Shown: positions 54,226 to 63,268 of the stretch, one piece after another
Layout: the number at the start of each line of letters is the position of its first letter
Position numbering within the stretch: the first letter of the stretch is position 1
Source: Shewanella sp. Choline-02u-19
Lineage (GTDB): Bacteria; Pseudomonadota; Gammaproteobacteria; Enterobacterales; Shewanellaceae
Direction: 5' to 3'
DNA length: 64,000 nt
Assembly: GCF_002836205.1 (NCBI RefSeq)
Contig: NZ_PJBE01000012.1
Coordinates: 310,001 to 374,000, forward strand
Position numbers and translations under genes: made by a program
The notes under the pieces: model-generated
Told to the model about the DNA's origin: nothing
The model's database searches: none
What the model saw: the letters and a program-made list of their open reading frames with translations, nothing else

Positions 54226-54960
54226 TTATGCTTCTTCTGGTAACTCGGCATTGTGGTAAACGTTCTGTACGTCATCACAATCTTCAAGTGCAGCAAGGAA
54301 CCTCTCAAACAGCTCTATCTCTTCAGTATCGGTAACTTGAGTCATCGTTTGCGGAACAAATGTAATCTCTTCCATAACAAAGTCAGTATCAGCCGGCAAT
54401 TCAGCCGCTAATGCCGTTTTAACTTTAAAGAATTCAGTGTGAGGTGCGTAAACGCTGATCATACCGTCTTCAAGTTCAACGTCGGTTACATCAACGTCTG
54501 CCATGATCAACATTTCAAGAATGGCGTCTTCGTCTTCACCCGCAAATACAAATACTGCCTGATGATCGAACATGTGGCCGGCAGTGCCTGGACCACCGAG
54601 CTTGGCGCCGTTCTTAACGAATGCTTGGCGGACTTGGGTAAAGGTACGCTTACCGTTGTCGGTTAGGCAATCTGCAATGACCATACAGCCACCAGGACCA
54701 AAACCTTCGTAACGAGCACTTTCATAGTCCTCACCACCACCACCACGGGCTTTCTCAATCGCACGCTCAATAACATGAGCGGGTACTTGATCTTTTTTAG
54801 CCTTGGAAATCATTTGACGTAACGCTAAGTTACCTTCAGGATCGAAACCACCATTTTTGGCACAAACGTAAAGCTCTTTTCCGTATCGAGAATAGATTTT
54901 TGTTTTCTGCCCAGCGGTTTTCGCCATGGATTCTTTCTTGTTTTGGTATGCTCTGCCCAT
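54226..54960 (-). CDS. YebC/TACO1-family protein, YeeN-like
   Basis: 244 residues from the ATG at 54960; a GTG at 54975 overlaps the ribosome site (AAGG). The protein opens MGRAYQNKKESMAKTAGQKTK and contains KKDQVPAHVIERAIEKARGGGGEDYESARYEGFGPGG, the family signature. YebC-family proteins act as transcriptional regulators or as translation factors relieving ribosome stalling at polyproline. This one resembles the shorter YeeN branch of the family more than YebC. It is a single gene. Confidence 0.92.
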   Translation of the reverse strand: MGRAYQNKKESMAKTAGQKTKIYSRYGKELYVCAKNGGFDPEGNLALRQMISKAKKDQVPAHVIERAIEKARGGGGEDYESARYEGFGPGGCMVIADCLTDNGKRTFTQVRQAFVKNGAKLGGPGTAGHMFDHQAVFVFAGEDEDAILEMLIMADVDVTDVELEDGMISVYAPHTEFFKVKTALAAELPADTDFVMEEITFVPQTMTQVTDTEEIELFERFLAALEDCDDVQNVYHNAELPEEA

Positions 54961-55118
54961 CTTGACCTTTCTCACTAAGCTTTAAAAATTGCAAACGATG
55001 TTAGCAGCTTTATTTGTACAAATCAGGGGGCAGGCCTTTAAAAATACAAAAATCTGCTAATTAATATCACTTTCGCGCGTGGTTTTAGCTGCAGAGGTGA
55101 GGCATTCTTTAAACCTAA

Positions 55119-55637
55119 TTAAAGTAGATGGTGATTAAAATTCACCTGACGGCTGGCTAACACTGCTGCGGTTATGCGCATCGCCTGATCTATCGCAGTA
55201 TCGCTTTGTCCTAATGTCTTTAAACTCATGGTATGACTTTGAAAACAGGCGTAGCCGCCATTAACCATCGACACCGCAATACATGCATAGTGATAATCGA
55301 CTTCATTTTCGACGGCAATATCCGTAAAGGGCCTCAATTGAAGCGACTCTAGATTGCCTCCCGCGTGAATATCAACAAACTGCCGGCTAAAGAAGTAAGG
55401 GTTAGTCACAGACATGCGGCTAACGGCATACTGCATTTCACGCTTGGCTTCTGCGCTCAGGTCTCCAACGATGAATTGCACTTGCTTAACAACATCCTCG
55501 TCTCTACAGGCTAGCGCTGCAGCCCATGCGACCATTTTGATCGCCGAAGAGGGAAGGTGATTCTCGCTAATTAATACCGATTTAAGCAGTAGACGTTGAT
55601 CTTCTGACTCATCGGGAAATTGAACAAAGGTAGACAT
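55119..55637 (-). CDS. AhpD/carboxymuconolactone-decarboxylase-like protein
   Basis: 172 residues from the ATG at 55637, with GAGGAAG nine bases before it; an upstream frame (to 55694) would add 19 residues. The helical AhpD-like fold is suggested by AIKMVAWAAALACRDEDVV and by VNGGYACFQSHTMSL, which corresponds to the active-site NGCxxCxxxH region. Here the first Cys is replaced by Gly, leaving one Cys plus His. A classical AhpD disulfide is therefore not possible at that site. It lies downstream of a LysR gene on the same strand, probably in one operon with it. Confidence 0.75.
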   Translation of the reverse strand: MSTFVQFPDESEDQRLLLKSVLISENHLPSSAIKMVAWAAALACRDEDVVKQVQFIVGDLSAEAKREMQYAVSRMSVTNPYFFSRQFVDIHAGGNLESLQLRPFTDIAVENEVDYHYACIAVSMVNGGYACFQSHTMSLKTLGQSDTAIDQAMRITAAVLASRQVNFNHHLL

Positions 55638-55755
55638 AATGAGCTTCCTCAGGTTTGATAAGTCGTGGATTGATTTTAGTGTATTAATAGCCAATATGTT
55701 GCGTGATTAAGCATCCATAGGCTTTTTTTTCCTTGTGTTCGGACCTAAATTTGCT

Positions 55756-56661
55756 CTATATAAAGTGCCTCATAACGGCTTCGATGGTATGGGTTACCAG
55801 TAATGGTGGCTTACGACCAAAATCATGTACGGCGTACACCGCATTCATCGGGCATTGGTAATCAGGGAGCAACATGGCTAGTAGTCCCTGTTGTTCTGCT
55901 TGTTTAAACACAAATTCAGGCAGCAATGAAATACCTAAACCCGCTTTGGCTAGTGCACCAACAGCAGAGGAGTTGTCGGTGAACCTGTTGGCAACAAAGT
56001 TGAGTTGTTTCAGTGCTTCCGCCTTTCTAATCTTACCATCAGGTAACGGTTCCACTGAATGAGTGACAGTTGCTTTCTGCCAAGAGTTGGCGATGTAATC
56101 TAACGATTGCCACTGCTCAGCATCAATCTTCGTTTGATGCTTGTCGATATAGTCAGGGCTGGCGCATATTACATCTCTGAAATGACCTAGCTGGCGTTGC
56201 ATTAAGTTGCTGGATGGCAGTTTTCCCACTCTAATCACCAGATCGATATCATCACTGAGTAGATCGATACGCTGATCTGCAACTGTGATGGTTGGGCGAA
56301 TGAGCGGATTATCATTGCAGAGTTGGCTAATCGCTGGGGCGACGATAGAGTCAATTAATGCATGCGGCGCACTGATCCTGATAGGCCCTGCAAGCATCCC
56401 CCCGGTATCGCGAGCTTCACGCCAGGCAACCTGAGATATGTCAGCCATCTGCTTGCAGTGTTGATAGAAGTCAGTTCCCGCTGGCGTCAGTTGTTGCTTA
56501 CGAGTGGTGCGATGCAGCAATTGCACGCCGATCGCAACTTCGAGGCTTTTCAAATGATGGCTCACAACTGATTTCGATAGCGCTAGATTGTCGGCTGCTG
56601 CGCTAATAGAGCCAGCATCAACGATCTGTTTGAATATTGCCATATGGCGTAAATGATCCAT
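55756..56661 (-). CDS. LysR-family regulator
   Basis: 301 residues. N-terminal winged helix (DAGSISAAADNLALSKSVVSHHLKSLE, then QLLHRTTRKQQLT) and effector domain of the CrgA/DmlR type (GPIRISAPHALID). It is divergent from the NTF2-like gene at 56784 and upstream of the AhpD-like gene on its own strand. Either could be its target. Effector unknown. Confidence 0.9.
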   Translation of the reverse strand: MDHLRHMAIFKQIVDAGSISAAADNLALSKSVVSHHLKSLEVAIGVQLLHRTTRKQQLTPAGTDFYQHCKQMADISQVAWREARDTGGMLAGPIRISAPHALIDSIVAPAISQLCNDNPLIRPTITVADQRIDLLSDDIDLVIRVGKLPSSNLMQRQLGHFRDVICASPDYIDKHQTKIDAEQWQSLDYIANSWQKATVTHSVEPLPDGKIRKAEALKQLNFVANRFTDNSSAVGALAKAGLGISLLPEFVFKQAEQQGLLAMLLPDYQCPMNAVYAVHDFGRKPPLLVTHTIEAVMRHFI

Positions 56662-56783
56662 AGCCCCTCTATATTGTTCTATTTAATCGAACAGTGATTG
56701 CGAGATTGCCTAGGTTATCAATGCAAATGTTAACTGTAAACTAACGCTCTATATTATTTATGTGCAGATCCGGGAGCGAGACT

Positions 56784-57149
56784 ATGTCAGCCACATTATT
56801 AAACGCAGTTAAGTTAGCAAGTGAAACGTGGAAAAATGGTTTTAATACTCAAGACGCGCAGCAGTGTGCTGCTCAATACGAGGCTAATGCGACTATGAAT
56901 GCTAGGCCTTTCGGTGAGTTTGTTGGTAGAGATGCGATTGAAGCATTTTGGCAGAACCTCATCAATGAAGGGTTTAACAGTGTTGAATACATTGAGCCAC
57001 AATTCAGCGTCGTTGATAACAGCACGGTATTGCTAACCTCAGCTTGGAAAATGAATAAAGCCCATGGGGTTATCCATAAAGAACTGTGGGTGCTACAAGA
57101 TGATGGTTCAGCAAAATTGTCTGATGATGATTTTGAAGTGTTAGGTTAA
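56784..57149 (+). CDS. NTF2/SnoaL-like fold protein
   Basis: 121 residues from the ATG at 56784, with GGGAG ten bases upstream. The pattern W..GFNTQDAQQCAAQYEANATMNARPFGEFVGRDAIEAFWQ resembles the SnoaL/DUF4440 family, small cone-shaped proteins that act as isomerases, hydrolases or binding proteins. No catalytic residues can be assigned. It is divergent from the LysR gene at 55756-56661, a typical regulator-target arrangement. Confidence 0.8.
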   Translation: MSATLLNAVKLASETWKNGFNTQDAQQCAAQYEANATMNARPFGEFVGRDAIEAFWQNLINEGFNSVEYIEPQFSVVDNSTVLLTSAWKMNKAHGVIHKELWVLQDDGSAKLSDDDFEVLG

Positions 57150-57211
57150 CGCGATTGAGCATGACTTAAACCCAATCAGTGCTTTACTACTAATGTTTAT
57201 GCACCCTTATC

Positions 57212-57236
57212 GGGCTCTATTTTGAGCCCTTTTTTT
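57212..57236 (+). terminator. Rho-independent terminator after the NTF2-like gene
   Basis: A GGGCTC / GAGCCC stem with a TATTTT loop and seven Ts, about 60 bases after the stop codon. It also sits at the 3' side of the convergent LysR gene. Confidence 0.9.
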
Positions 57237-57257
57237 AGTTAGCAATAAACCTGCATG

Positions 57258-58199
57258 TTACTCTGGTTCGCCAGGTCGTTGAATATAGTCGGGTACCTCA
57301 ATGATTAAGTCCCGCCACTTTTCAAACAAGTTTTGATATAGAAATTCAGTAAATACGCGGTATTTTCTCGGTAGATAAACGCGCTGCGGCATGCTCATAG
57401 TAACGACGCTTTGCTTCATAGGATAGTCTTGAAGAACGGCGACTAATGAGCCATTCTTTATCGCTTCACTGCCTATCACCATAGGAACAGTTGCAATGCC
57501 TAACCCCTCAATTGCGGCTTCACGCACCAAGGTAATGTTATTGGTCTCAAGCCTTGATTTGGGTTCAACGGTTAACCATTTTTCACCATTAAACAGGGAC
57601 CAGCTGTTATCAACGTATGGTGTTGAAAGTCTAATACATTGATGTTGGTTGAGGTCTTCAGGGATCTGTGGGGTACCATTTTGGCTAAGATATTCAGGGC
57701 TTGCCATCAGCACTTTAGGTGTGTTTAGCAGAACATAGGTTTGCAGTGCCTGATTCGGTTTTTCAGTGATCTGAAATAAAATATCAATACCTTCGGCTAT
57801 CACATCGACTTTACGATTTGTCAGTTCAGCTTCAATAGTGATGTGCGGATAGGCGGTGAGAAATTTTGCCAGTACTCGCCCAAAGTACAGCTGGCCTAAT
57901 TCGATAGGACAGATAATTTTTAGATGACCTTTAATTGACTCCTGGCTGGCACTTAGCTGATCTTCGGCATTTTGCAGATCGGCGAGAATACCATGCACTC
58001 TGTGGTAGTAGTTTGCACCGGCCTCAGTGAGTTTTAGCGCTCTTGTGGTTCTAAATAATAGTTGTACTCCTGCGTCTGCTTCTAACTCTGCAATTTTTCG
58101 GCTCACTGTTGCCTTGGTGATCCCTAAGGCTTTAGCGGCTTTGGTGAAGCTGCCTTGCTCAACGACTTGAGCAAACATCTGCACTCTATTTAAATCCAT
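57258..58199 (-). CDS. LysR-family regulator divergent from EmrAB-type efflux genes
   Basis: 313 residues. N-terminal helix-turn-helix (SFTKAAKALGITKATVSRKIAELE, then QLLFRTTRALKLTEAG) and a CrgA/DmlR-like effector domain (GHLKIICPIELGQLYFG). The gap to the divergent membrane-fusion gene is about 126 bases and includes TGTTACACCTGTGAAACA, which could be part of an operator. Control of the efflux pair is a reasonable inference. Confidence 0.9.
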   Translation of the reverse strand: MDLNRVQMFAQVVEQGSFTKAAKALGITKATVSRKIAELEADAGVQLLFRTTRALKLTEAGANYYHRVHGILADLQNAEDQLSASQESIKGHLKIICPIELGQLYFGRVLAKFLTAYPHITIEAELTNRKVDVIAEGIDILFQITEKPNQALQTYVLLNTPKVLMASPEYLSQNGTPQIPEDLNQHQCIRLSTPYVDNSWSLFNGEKWLTVEPKSRLETNNITLVREAAIEGLGIATVPMVIGSEAIKNGSLVAVLQDYPMKQSVVTMSMPQRVYLPRKYRVFTEFLYQNLFEKWRDLIIEVPDYIQRPGEPE

Positions 58200-58325
58200 T
58201 GGTTTAAACTCATGATTGTTACACCTGTGAAACAGTGGGTAATATTTTAACTATCTAATAAATATGTTGTGACAGTAGTAAAATGTACTTCATTAATCAA
58301 GGATCCAATGATTGGGGAGTCATAT

Positions 58326-59399
58326 ATGTCCAAAAATAGAATGTTTATCGTAATTCCACTGCTGTTTTTGACGGTATTGGCTGGAGGCTACTACTGGTGG
58401 AATCATGTGCGTAATTTTGAATCAACAGATAACGCCTATGTCGACGCTGATATCTCTAATATCAGCGTTAAAGTCCCAGGTTATGTTACGGCCACTTTTG
58501 TTACAGACAATCAGCATGTCGAGCAAGGGCAGTTATTGGCACAACTTGAAGATAACCAGTACAAGGCTAAAGTGGCGCAAAATGACGCCATACTTGCAAG
58601 TGCAAAGGCTGATCTACAAACCTTAGCGGCGCAAGTGGATCTGCAGCGCGCGCTTATTACCCAAGCTCAAGCGGGGGTTGCAGCTGCTGACGCTGAAAAA
58701 TTGCGTTCATCGCAGCAGCTTAATCGCGCAACGCAGTTAAAAGTCAAAAACTATAGCTCACAAGATACCGTTGATGAAGCCCAAGCGGGTTTTCAGTCAG
58801 CGGAGGCACATTTAGATGAAGCCGCAGCCGCTTTGGTCGCTAAGCAACGAGAGCTTGCCGTTTTTAACTCGCAGCTGATTGAGGCTGACTCTAGTGTCGA
58901 GCAAGCTAAAGCTGGATTAGCACTGGCAAAAATTCAGTTGGTAGATACGCAGATAACGGCGCCCTTTAGCGGTGTTATTGGTAAGCGTGGCGCGCTGCAG
59001 GGCCAATATGTACAACCAGGACAAGCTATCTATAGTTTAGTGCCAGACAATGCGGTGTGGATTACTGCAAATTTCAAAGAAACACAGATAGCACATATGC
59101 TGCCGGGGCAAAGCGTATCAGTGGAGTTGGATGCTTTTTCGGGTGAGTCGTTCATTGGTGTTATCGACAGTCTATCGCCAGCATCAGGGGCTAAGTTCAG
59201 CTTATTACCTGCTGAAAATGCGACCGGTAATTTCACTAAAATTGTACAGCGTATTCCGGTGAGAATTCGCCTTGAAGGGGCGTCATCTGCAGATCTACAG
59301 CAGGTTAGAATCGTTCCAGGACTGAGTGCATTTGTTAAAGTCGACACATCAAATGAAAGCCTAAGTACTGCCGTGGCCTTAAACAAGGCGAGTCAATAA
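58326..59399 (+). CDS. Membrane-fusion protein of an EmrAB-type efflux pump
   Basis: 357 residues from the ATG at 58326 (GGGGAG seven bases upstream; further in-frame ATG codons upstream are less well placed). One N-terminal membrane helix (about 7-25) is followed by the HlyD/EmrA pattern: lipoyl-like halves (DNAYVDADISNISVKVPGYV and LVDTQITAPFSGVIGKRGAL) around a long coiled coil of Ala/Gln/Glu-rich sequence. It links the inner-membrane MFS pump to an outer-membrane channel. Its stop codon overlaps the start of the pump gene (TAATG), so the two are coupled. Substrate unknown. Confidence 0.92.
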   Translation: MSKNRMFIVIPLLFLTVLAGGYYWWNHVRNFESTDNAYVDADISNISVKVPGYVTATFVTDNQHVEQGQLLAQLEDNQYKAKVAQNDAILASAKADLQTLAAQVDLQRALITQAQAGVAAADAEKLRSSQQLNRATQLKVKNYSSQDTVDEAQAGFQSAEAHLDEAAAALVAKQRELAVFNSQLIEADSSVEQAKAGLALAKIQLVDTQITAPFSGVIGKRGALQGQYVQPGQAIYSLVPDNAVWITANFKETQIAHMLPGQSVSVELDAFSGESFIGVIDSLSPASGAKFSLLPAENATGNFTKIVQRIPVRIRLEGASSADLQQVRIVPGLSAFVKVDTSNESLSTAVALNKASQ

Positions 59400-60985
59400 T
59401 GCCCACTCTGGAGGCGACTCCTTTGGGCGCAAATACAAATATTGAGCAGGTGGAACGTGGTAGTCGTCGTGCCTGGATAGCGGTGTTTGGCGGGCTTATT
59501 GGTGCGTTCATGGCCATTTTGGATATTCAAATTACCAATGCGTCAATGAAGGAGATCCAAGGCGGGTTAGGGGCGACATTAGAGGAAGGTTCATGGATTG
59601 CGACAGCCTACCTAGTCGCTGAGATGATCGCAATTCCGCTGTCTGGTTGGCTGAGTAAAGGCCTCGATATTAGACGTTATATGCTGTGGAACAGTGCTAT
59701 TTTTATTGTCGCTTCTCTACTGTGTTCAATCTCATGGAATTTAGAATCGATGATCGCCTTTAGGGCGATGCAAGGGTTCTTTGGCGGGGCGCTCATTCCA
59801 ATGGCGTTCAGGTTAATTCTTGAATACCTGCCTGATGATAAGCGGGCTGTGGGGATGGCGTTGTTCGGCGTGACGGCTACTTTTGCTCCTTCAATTGGAC
59901 CGACTCTCGGAGGTTGGTTAACCGCGCAGTTTAGTTGGCATTATCTTTTTTATATCAATGTGCCACCAGGGCTGGTTGTGATGTCGATGTTGGCCTACGG
60001 TTTAGTTAAAAAACCGATAAACTGGCCAGAACTTAAAAATGTCGATGTGAGCAGTATTATCACTATGGCGCTGGGGATGGGATGTTTAGAAGTGGTGCTG
60101 GAAGAGGGCAACCGTAAAGATTGGTTGGGCTCTGATTTTATCCGCAATCTAGCCATTATATCAGCGGTTAATATTGTTATATTTGTTTATCTTCAACTTA
60201 AAAAAACCAATCCGTTAGTGAACCTAAGATTGCTTGCACAGCGAGATTTTGCGCTGTCGACGGTTGCTTATTTTCTGCTGGGCTTGGCACTGTTTTCATC
60301 CATCTATATGGTTCCGCTGTATCTATCACAAATCCAAGATTATAACTCTATGGAGATTGGCGAGGTCTTGATGTGGATGGGATTTCCACAGCTACTGATT
60401 TTACCTTTTATGCCGAAATTGATGTTGCGATTTGATAACCGTTACCTTGCAGGGTTTGGCTTCTTCATGTTTGGGGTTAGTTATTATATGAACTGCCACA
60501 TGACGGCTGATTTTGCTGGCCCACAAATGATAGCCTCTATGGTCGTTAGGGCGATTGGTCAGCCGTTTATTATGGTGCCCATCGGTATGTTGGCGACTGC
60601 ACATATACGCAAAGATGAAAATGCATCAGCCTCAACGGTGCTTAATGTTATGCGTAATCTTGGTGGCGCGGTTGGAATAGCCTTAGTCGCGACCTTAACT
60701 GATAATTTGAGCCGTGGTCATTTAGCCCATATTAAAGAGACGTTACCTGCGGTAAGTTCAATGGCGAATGACTATTTGACAGCATCGGCAAATATGCTGC
60801 AAGCAGCAGGCTCCGACCCTATAACAGCAGGTCTGCAGGCATCTGCACTGCTGGGGCAAACAATGGCCAAGCAGGCGTCGATTCAAGCTTACAATGATGT
60901 GTTTTTTATCATGTCAGGGTTGCTCATGGTGGCTGTTGTTGCAGTGTTGTCGATACGCAAGCCGGTTGCCGTTGCAGCGCATTAA
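59399..60985 (+). CDS. DHA2-family MFS drug exporter (EmrB/QacA type)
   Basis: 528-residue inner-membrane transporter of the major facilitator superfamily, 14-helix branch. The segment AILDIQITNASMKEIQGGLGATLEEGSWIATAYLVAEMIAIPLSGWL is characteristic of EmrB. Motif C-like sequence (APSIGPTLGGWL) marks antiporters. It is translationally coupled to the membrane-fusion gene and likely exports hydrophobic compounds using the proton gradient. No outer-membrane partner is encoded next to it; TolC is probably used. Confidence 0.94.
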   Translation: MPTLEATPLGANTNIEQVERGSRRAWIAVFGGLIGAFMAILDIQITNASMKEIQGGLGATLEEGSWIATAYLVAEMIAIPLSGWLSKGLDIRRYMLWNSAIFIVASLLCSISWNLESMIAFRAMQGFFGGALIPMAFRLILEYLPDDKRAVGMALFGVTATFAPSIGPTLGGWLTAQFSWHYLFYINVPPGLVVMSMLAYGLVKKPINWPELKNVDVSSIITMALGMGCLEVVLEEGNRKDWLGSDFIRNLAIISAVNIVIFVYLQLKKTNPLVNLRLLAQRDFALSTVAYFLLGLALFSSIYMVPLYLSQIQDYNSMEIGEVLMWMGFPQLLILPFMPKLMLRFDNRYLAGFGFFMFGVSYYMNCHMTADFAGPQMIASMVVRAIGQPFIMVPIGMLATAHIRKDENASASTVLNVMRNLGGAVGIALVATLTDNLSRGHLAHIKETLPAVSSMANDYLTASANMLQAAGSDPITAGLQASALLGQTMAKQASIQAYNDVFFIMSGLLMVAVVAVLSIRKPVAVAAH

Positions 60986-61333
60986 TTTGCCCTGGTTCTA
61001 TGCATGATTAATGCTTATAACGTCGGGCTAGGTGTCTATTTTATAGTGTTAGCGTTTTATAATCAGAATCAAAGTCGCGGCGCTTCGCCCACACGCGAGC
61101 CAAGGGGTAAAGCGCTTGTCCCCCTTGGCGAACCCTCAGCGGCCCGTGAGTAAGCGCGTATTAATTAAATCTGCTCTCCAAAGCGGACCTAAACTATGAC
61201 CTCCAAATCAAAGGTTAAAATTAGATATTTATCTTCACAATAGCCAACCCTTCTTGCTGAAAATTATCTACCTGTATTTGTTGATTTGAAGTGCTAGACT
61301 GCAGCACTGACTCGTTGCTATGGAGAGAGACTT
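60986..61333. other. Intergenic region with a GC-rich hairpin element
   Basis: About 350 bases between the efflux pair and elaA. Bases 61075-61160 are unusually GC-rich (see repeat entry). The rest looks like ordinary non-coding sequence and holds the elaA promoter. No gene seen. Confidence 0.5.
61075..61160. repeat. GC-rich palindromic intergenic element (possible REP-like unit)
   Basis: A block much richer in G and C than its neighbours, with a perfect 8-bp hairpin CCAAGGGG (61100-61107) / CCCCTTGG (61121-61128), and further GCGCGG/CGCTT-type short palindromes. No T run follows, so it is not a simple terminator. It may be a dispersed repeat, but no second copy is present in this window. 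Confidence 0.4.
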
Positions 61334-61819
61334 TTGTTGTGGAAATCGCTAGCTTTTTCAGAGCTCACGCTGAATGAATTATATGAGCTACTCAAGTTAA
61401 GAGTAGATGTATTTGTGGTGGAACAAAACTGTCCGTATCCGGAGCTGGATAATAAAGACAGGCAAAGCCAGACCCAACATTTACTGGGGGTTGACGAGCA
61501 AGGTACGATCCAAGCTTATGCGAGAGTGCTTGCTCCAGGGGTGAGTTATCCTGACGCCAGTATTGGCCGAGTGATCGTGTCGGAGGCAGCAAGAGGTGGT
61601 GGGATTGCCCATATCTTAATGCAAAAAGCGATCTCTATTTCGCTGAGAAAATGGCCGAAGCATAATATTCAGTTAGGTGGGCAGGAGCACTTAAAAGGTT
61701 TTTATCAAAAGCTGGGATTTGAGCCTGTATCTGAAATGTATTTGGAAGATGGGATCCCACATCTCGATATGTTGTTAACCTTGAAGAGTGAAGGAAAAAA
61801 ATGCCAGATTACAAAGTGA
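61334..61819 (+). CDS. elaA: ElaA-family GNAT acetyltransferase, TTG start
   Basis: 161 residues. The GNAT protein resembles E. coli ElaA: LKLRVDVFVVEQNCPYPELDNKD, then YARVL, IGRVIVSEAARGGG and FYQKLGFEPVSEMYLEDGIPH. No in-frame ATG or GTG fits the family N-terminus; TTG at 61334 is seven to ten bases after GGAGAGAG and gives MLWKSL, so TTG is the best start. The end overlaps the next gene by 19 bases. The substrate of ElaA enzymes is unknown. Confidence 0.9.
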   Translation: MLWKSLAFSELTLNELYELLKLRVDVFVVEQNCPYPELDNKDRQSQTQHLLGVDEQGTIQAYARVLAPGVSYPDASIGRVIVSEAARGGGIAHILMQKAISISLRKWPKHNIQLGGQEHLKGFYQKLGFEPVSEMYLEDGIPHLDMLLTLKSEGKKCQITK

Positions 61820-62118
61820 ATACTCAGCAGTTAGTATGTGTGGCGACGTTTACCGCCAAGCCTGGGAAAATAGCTGGGTTAGTTGAAGCTTTGTCAGCGC
61901 TTATCGCCGATACTCGCCGCGAGAATGGTTGTATTCGTTATGAGCTTAATCTTAGCCGTGATAATGCCGATAAAGTGACTTTTGTGGAAAAATTTGTCGA
62001 TGAAGCGGCATTTAATAGTCATTGTGAGAAAGAAGCTATTCAACATTACTTTCATCACATCATGCCTGAGCTGGTTGCATCTCACCATGTTGAGACCTAT
62101 CACCAAGTTATCGTTTAA
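61801..62118 (+). CDS. Antibiotic-biosynthesis-monooxygenase-like (ABM, YgiN-type) protein
   Basis: 105 residues, a ferredoxin-like ABM domain: VCVATFTAKPGKIAGLVEALSALIADTRRENGCIRYELN, then VTFVEKFVDEAAFNSHCEK and a C-terminal strand. Some members, such as YgiN, oxidise quinols, others are of unknown role. The gene overlaps elaA by 19 bases in another frame and has GAAGG upstream, so they are likely co-translated. Confidence 0.9.
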   Translation: MPDYKVNTQQLVCVATFTAKPGKIAGLVEALSALIADTRRENGCIRYELNLSRDNADKVTFVEKFVDEAAFNSHCEKEAIQHYFHHIMPELVASHHVETYHQVIV

Positions 62119-62130
62119 CTTACTTATGTT

Positions 62131-62157
62131 TTAAAGGTGCACTAGGTGCACCTTTAA
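62131..62157 (+). terminator. Hairpin after the ABM gene
   Basis: TTAAAGGTGCAC / GTGCACCTTTAA, a perfect 12-bp stem with a TAG loop, 12 bases after the stop codon. The T run is short, so termination is likely but not certain. Confidence 0.7.
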
Positions 62158-62345
62158 GGTTATAACCGCATTAACGAGTCTGTTTTTACTGCACTTCAAT
62201 ATAGGTTTAACACCTCTCCAAGATCATGGTGTCCAACCCACGATTAGCTCCCCTCTAAGCATGTTACACGGCTAATAAAGGTAGTTTTTTAGCGATAAAA
62301 GTGTTCAACTTTATACAGCCATTATTTAATCAGCAAAGGTTTACA

Positions 62346-63230
62346 GTGCTAAATTATATTGAACCTGTATTTCGTCCACCATCGGAGTGGAAATCATTAA
62401 TTCTGCAAGTGACCAATGGCTGCAGTTGGAACCAATGCAGTTTTTGCGATATGTACACCGCTAACCAAAAACGCTTTCGGGCGCAAAAAATAGATAAAGT
62501 CGAACAAGATATTGTTGCTGTGTCCAGCTCAAAGGCACATATATCTCGGGTGTTTTTAGCCGATGGTGATGCGATGACACTTCCTTTCTCCAGGCTGGAA
62601 GAGATTTGTTTGTTGATAAAAAAACATCTCCCCGCAGTGACTCGGATCAGTAGCTATTGTCTGCCTCGAAACATCAATAATAAAACACCGGAGCAGTTAC
62701 AGCGGTTAAAGGAGCTGGGGTTAAGCTTACTCTATATTGGTTGCGAAAGTGGTGATGACGAAGTTTTGCGACGAATCAAAAAGGGTGAAACATTTGCCTC
62801 TTCATTGGCTGCTTTACAGAAGATAAAAGCGGCTGGTATAAAATCGTCGGTAATGATCTTAAATGGATTAGGTGGGGTGTCGCTGTCAGTGCAGCACGCG
62901 CAGCAATCTGCCAAATTAATGAATGAAGCACAGCCAGAATTTCTGTCAACGTTAGTGGTGACTTTACCACTAGGAACAGAGCGGATGGACGAGGCGTTTG
63001 ACGGGCATTTTCAGCTGCCGAATCAATTACAGTTATTTGAAGAGATGCGAGTACTACTCAGTAATTTAGAGCTAAACAAAACAATTTTCCGCTCAGATCA
63101 TGCCTCCAATTACTTGGTGCTGAAAGGTGTTCTTGGCAAAGATAAGCTAGCGTTATTAAGCCAAGTCGAGGCGGCGGTGAATACACCTGAACGCATTCAA
63201 TTACGGCAAGAGTGGCAGAGAGGTTTGTAA
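62346..63230 (+). CDS. Radical SAM protein with CX4CX2C cluster motif
   Basis: 294 residues from GTG at 62346 (AAAGG seven bases upstream, product MLNYIEPVFRPPSEW); an earlier GTG at 62301 has no ribosome site. The [4Fe-4S] motif is TNGCSWNQCSFCDMY, with CX4CX2C spacing instead of the classical CX3CX2C; this spacing is seen in a known subgroup of the family. Later segments (ADGDAMTLPF, LYIGCESGDDEVLRRIKKG, GLGGVS) fit the radical SAM barrel. Function of this subgroup is not known. It is convergent with the MscS gene. Confidence 0.88.
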   Translation: MLNYIEPVFRPPSEWKSLILQVTNGCSWNQCSFCDMYTANQKRFRAQKIDKVEQDIVAVSSSKAHISRVFLADGDAMTLPFSRLEEICLLIKKHLPAVTRISSYCLPRNINNKTPEQLQRLKELGLSLLYIGCESGDDEVLRRIKKGETFASSLAALQKIKAAGIKSSVMILNGLGGVSLSVQHAQQSAKLMNEAQPEFLSTLVVTLPLGTERMDEAFDGHFQLPNQLQLFEEMRVLLSNLELNKTIFRSDHASNYLVLKGVLGKDKLALLSQVEAAVNTPERIQLRQEWQRGL

Positions 63231-63268
63231 CCGCGGCGCAGCCAATGCTACGCCGATGACAAAGTATG

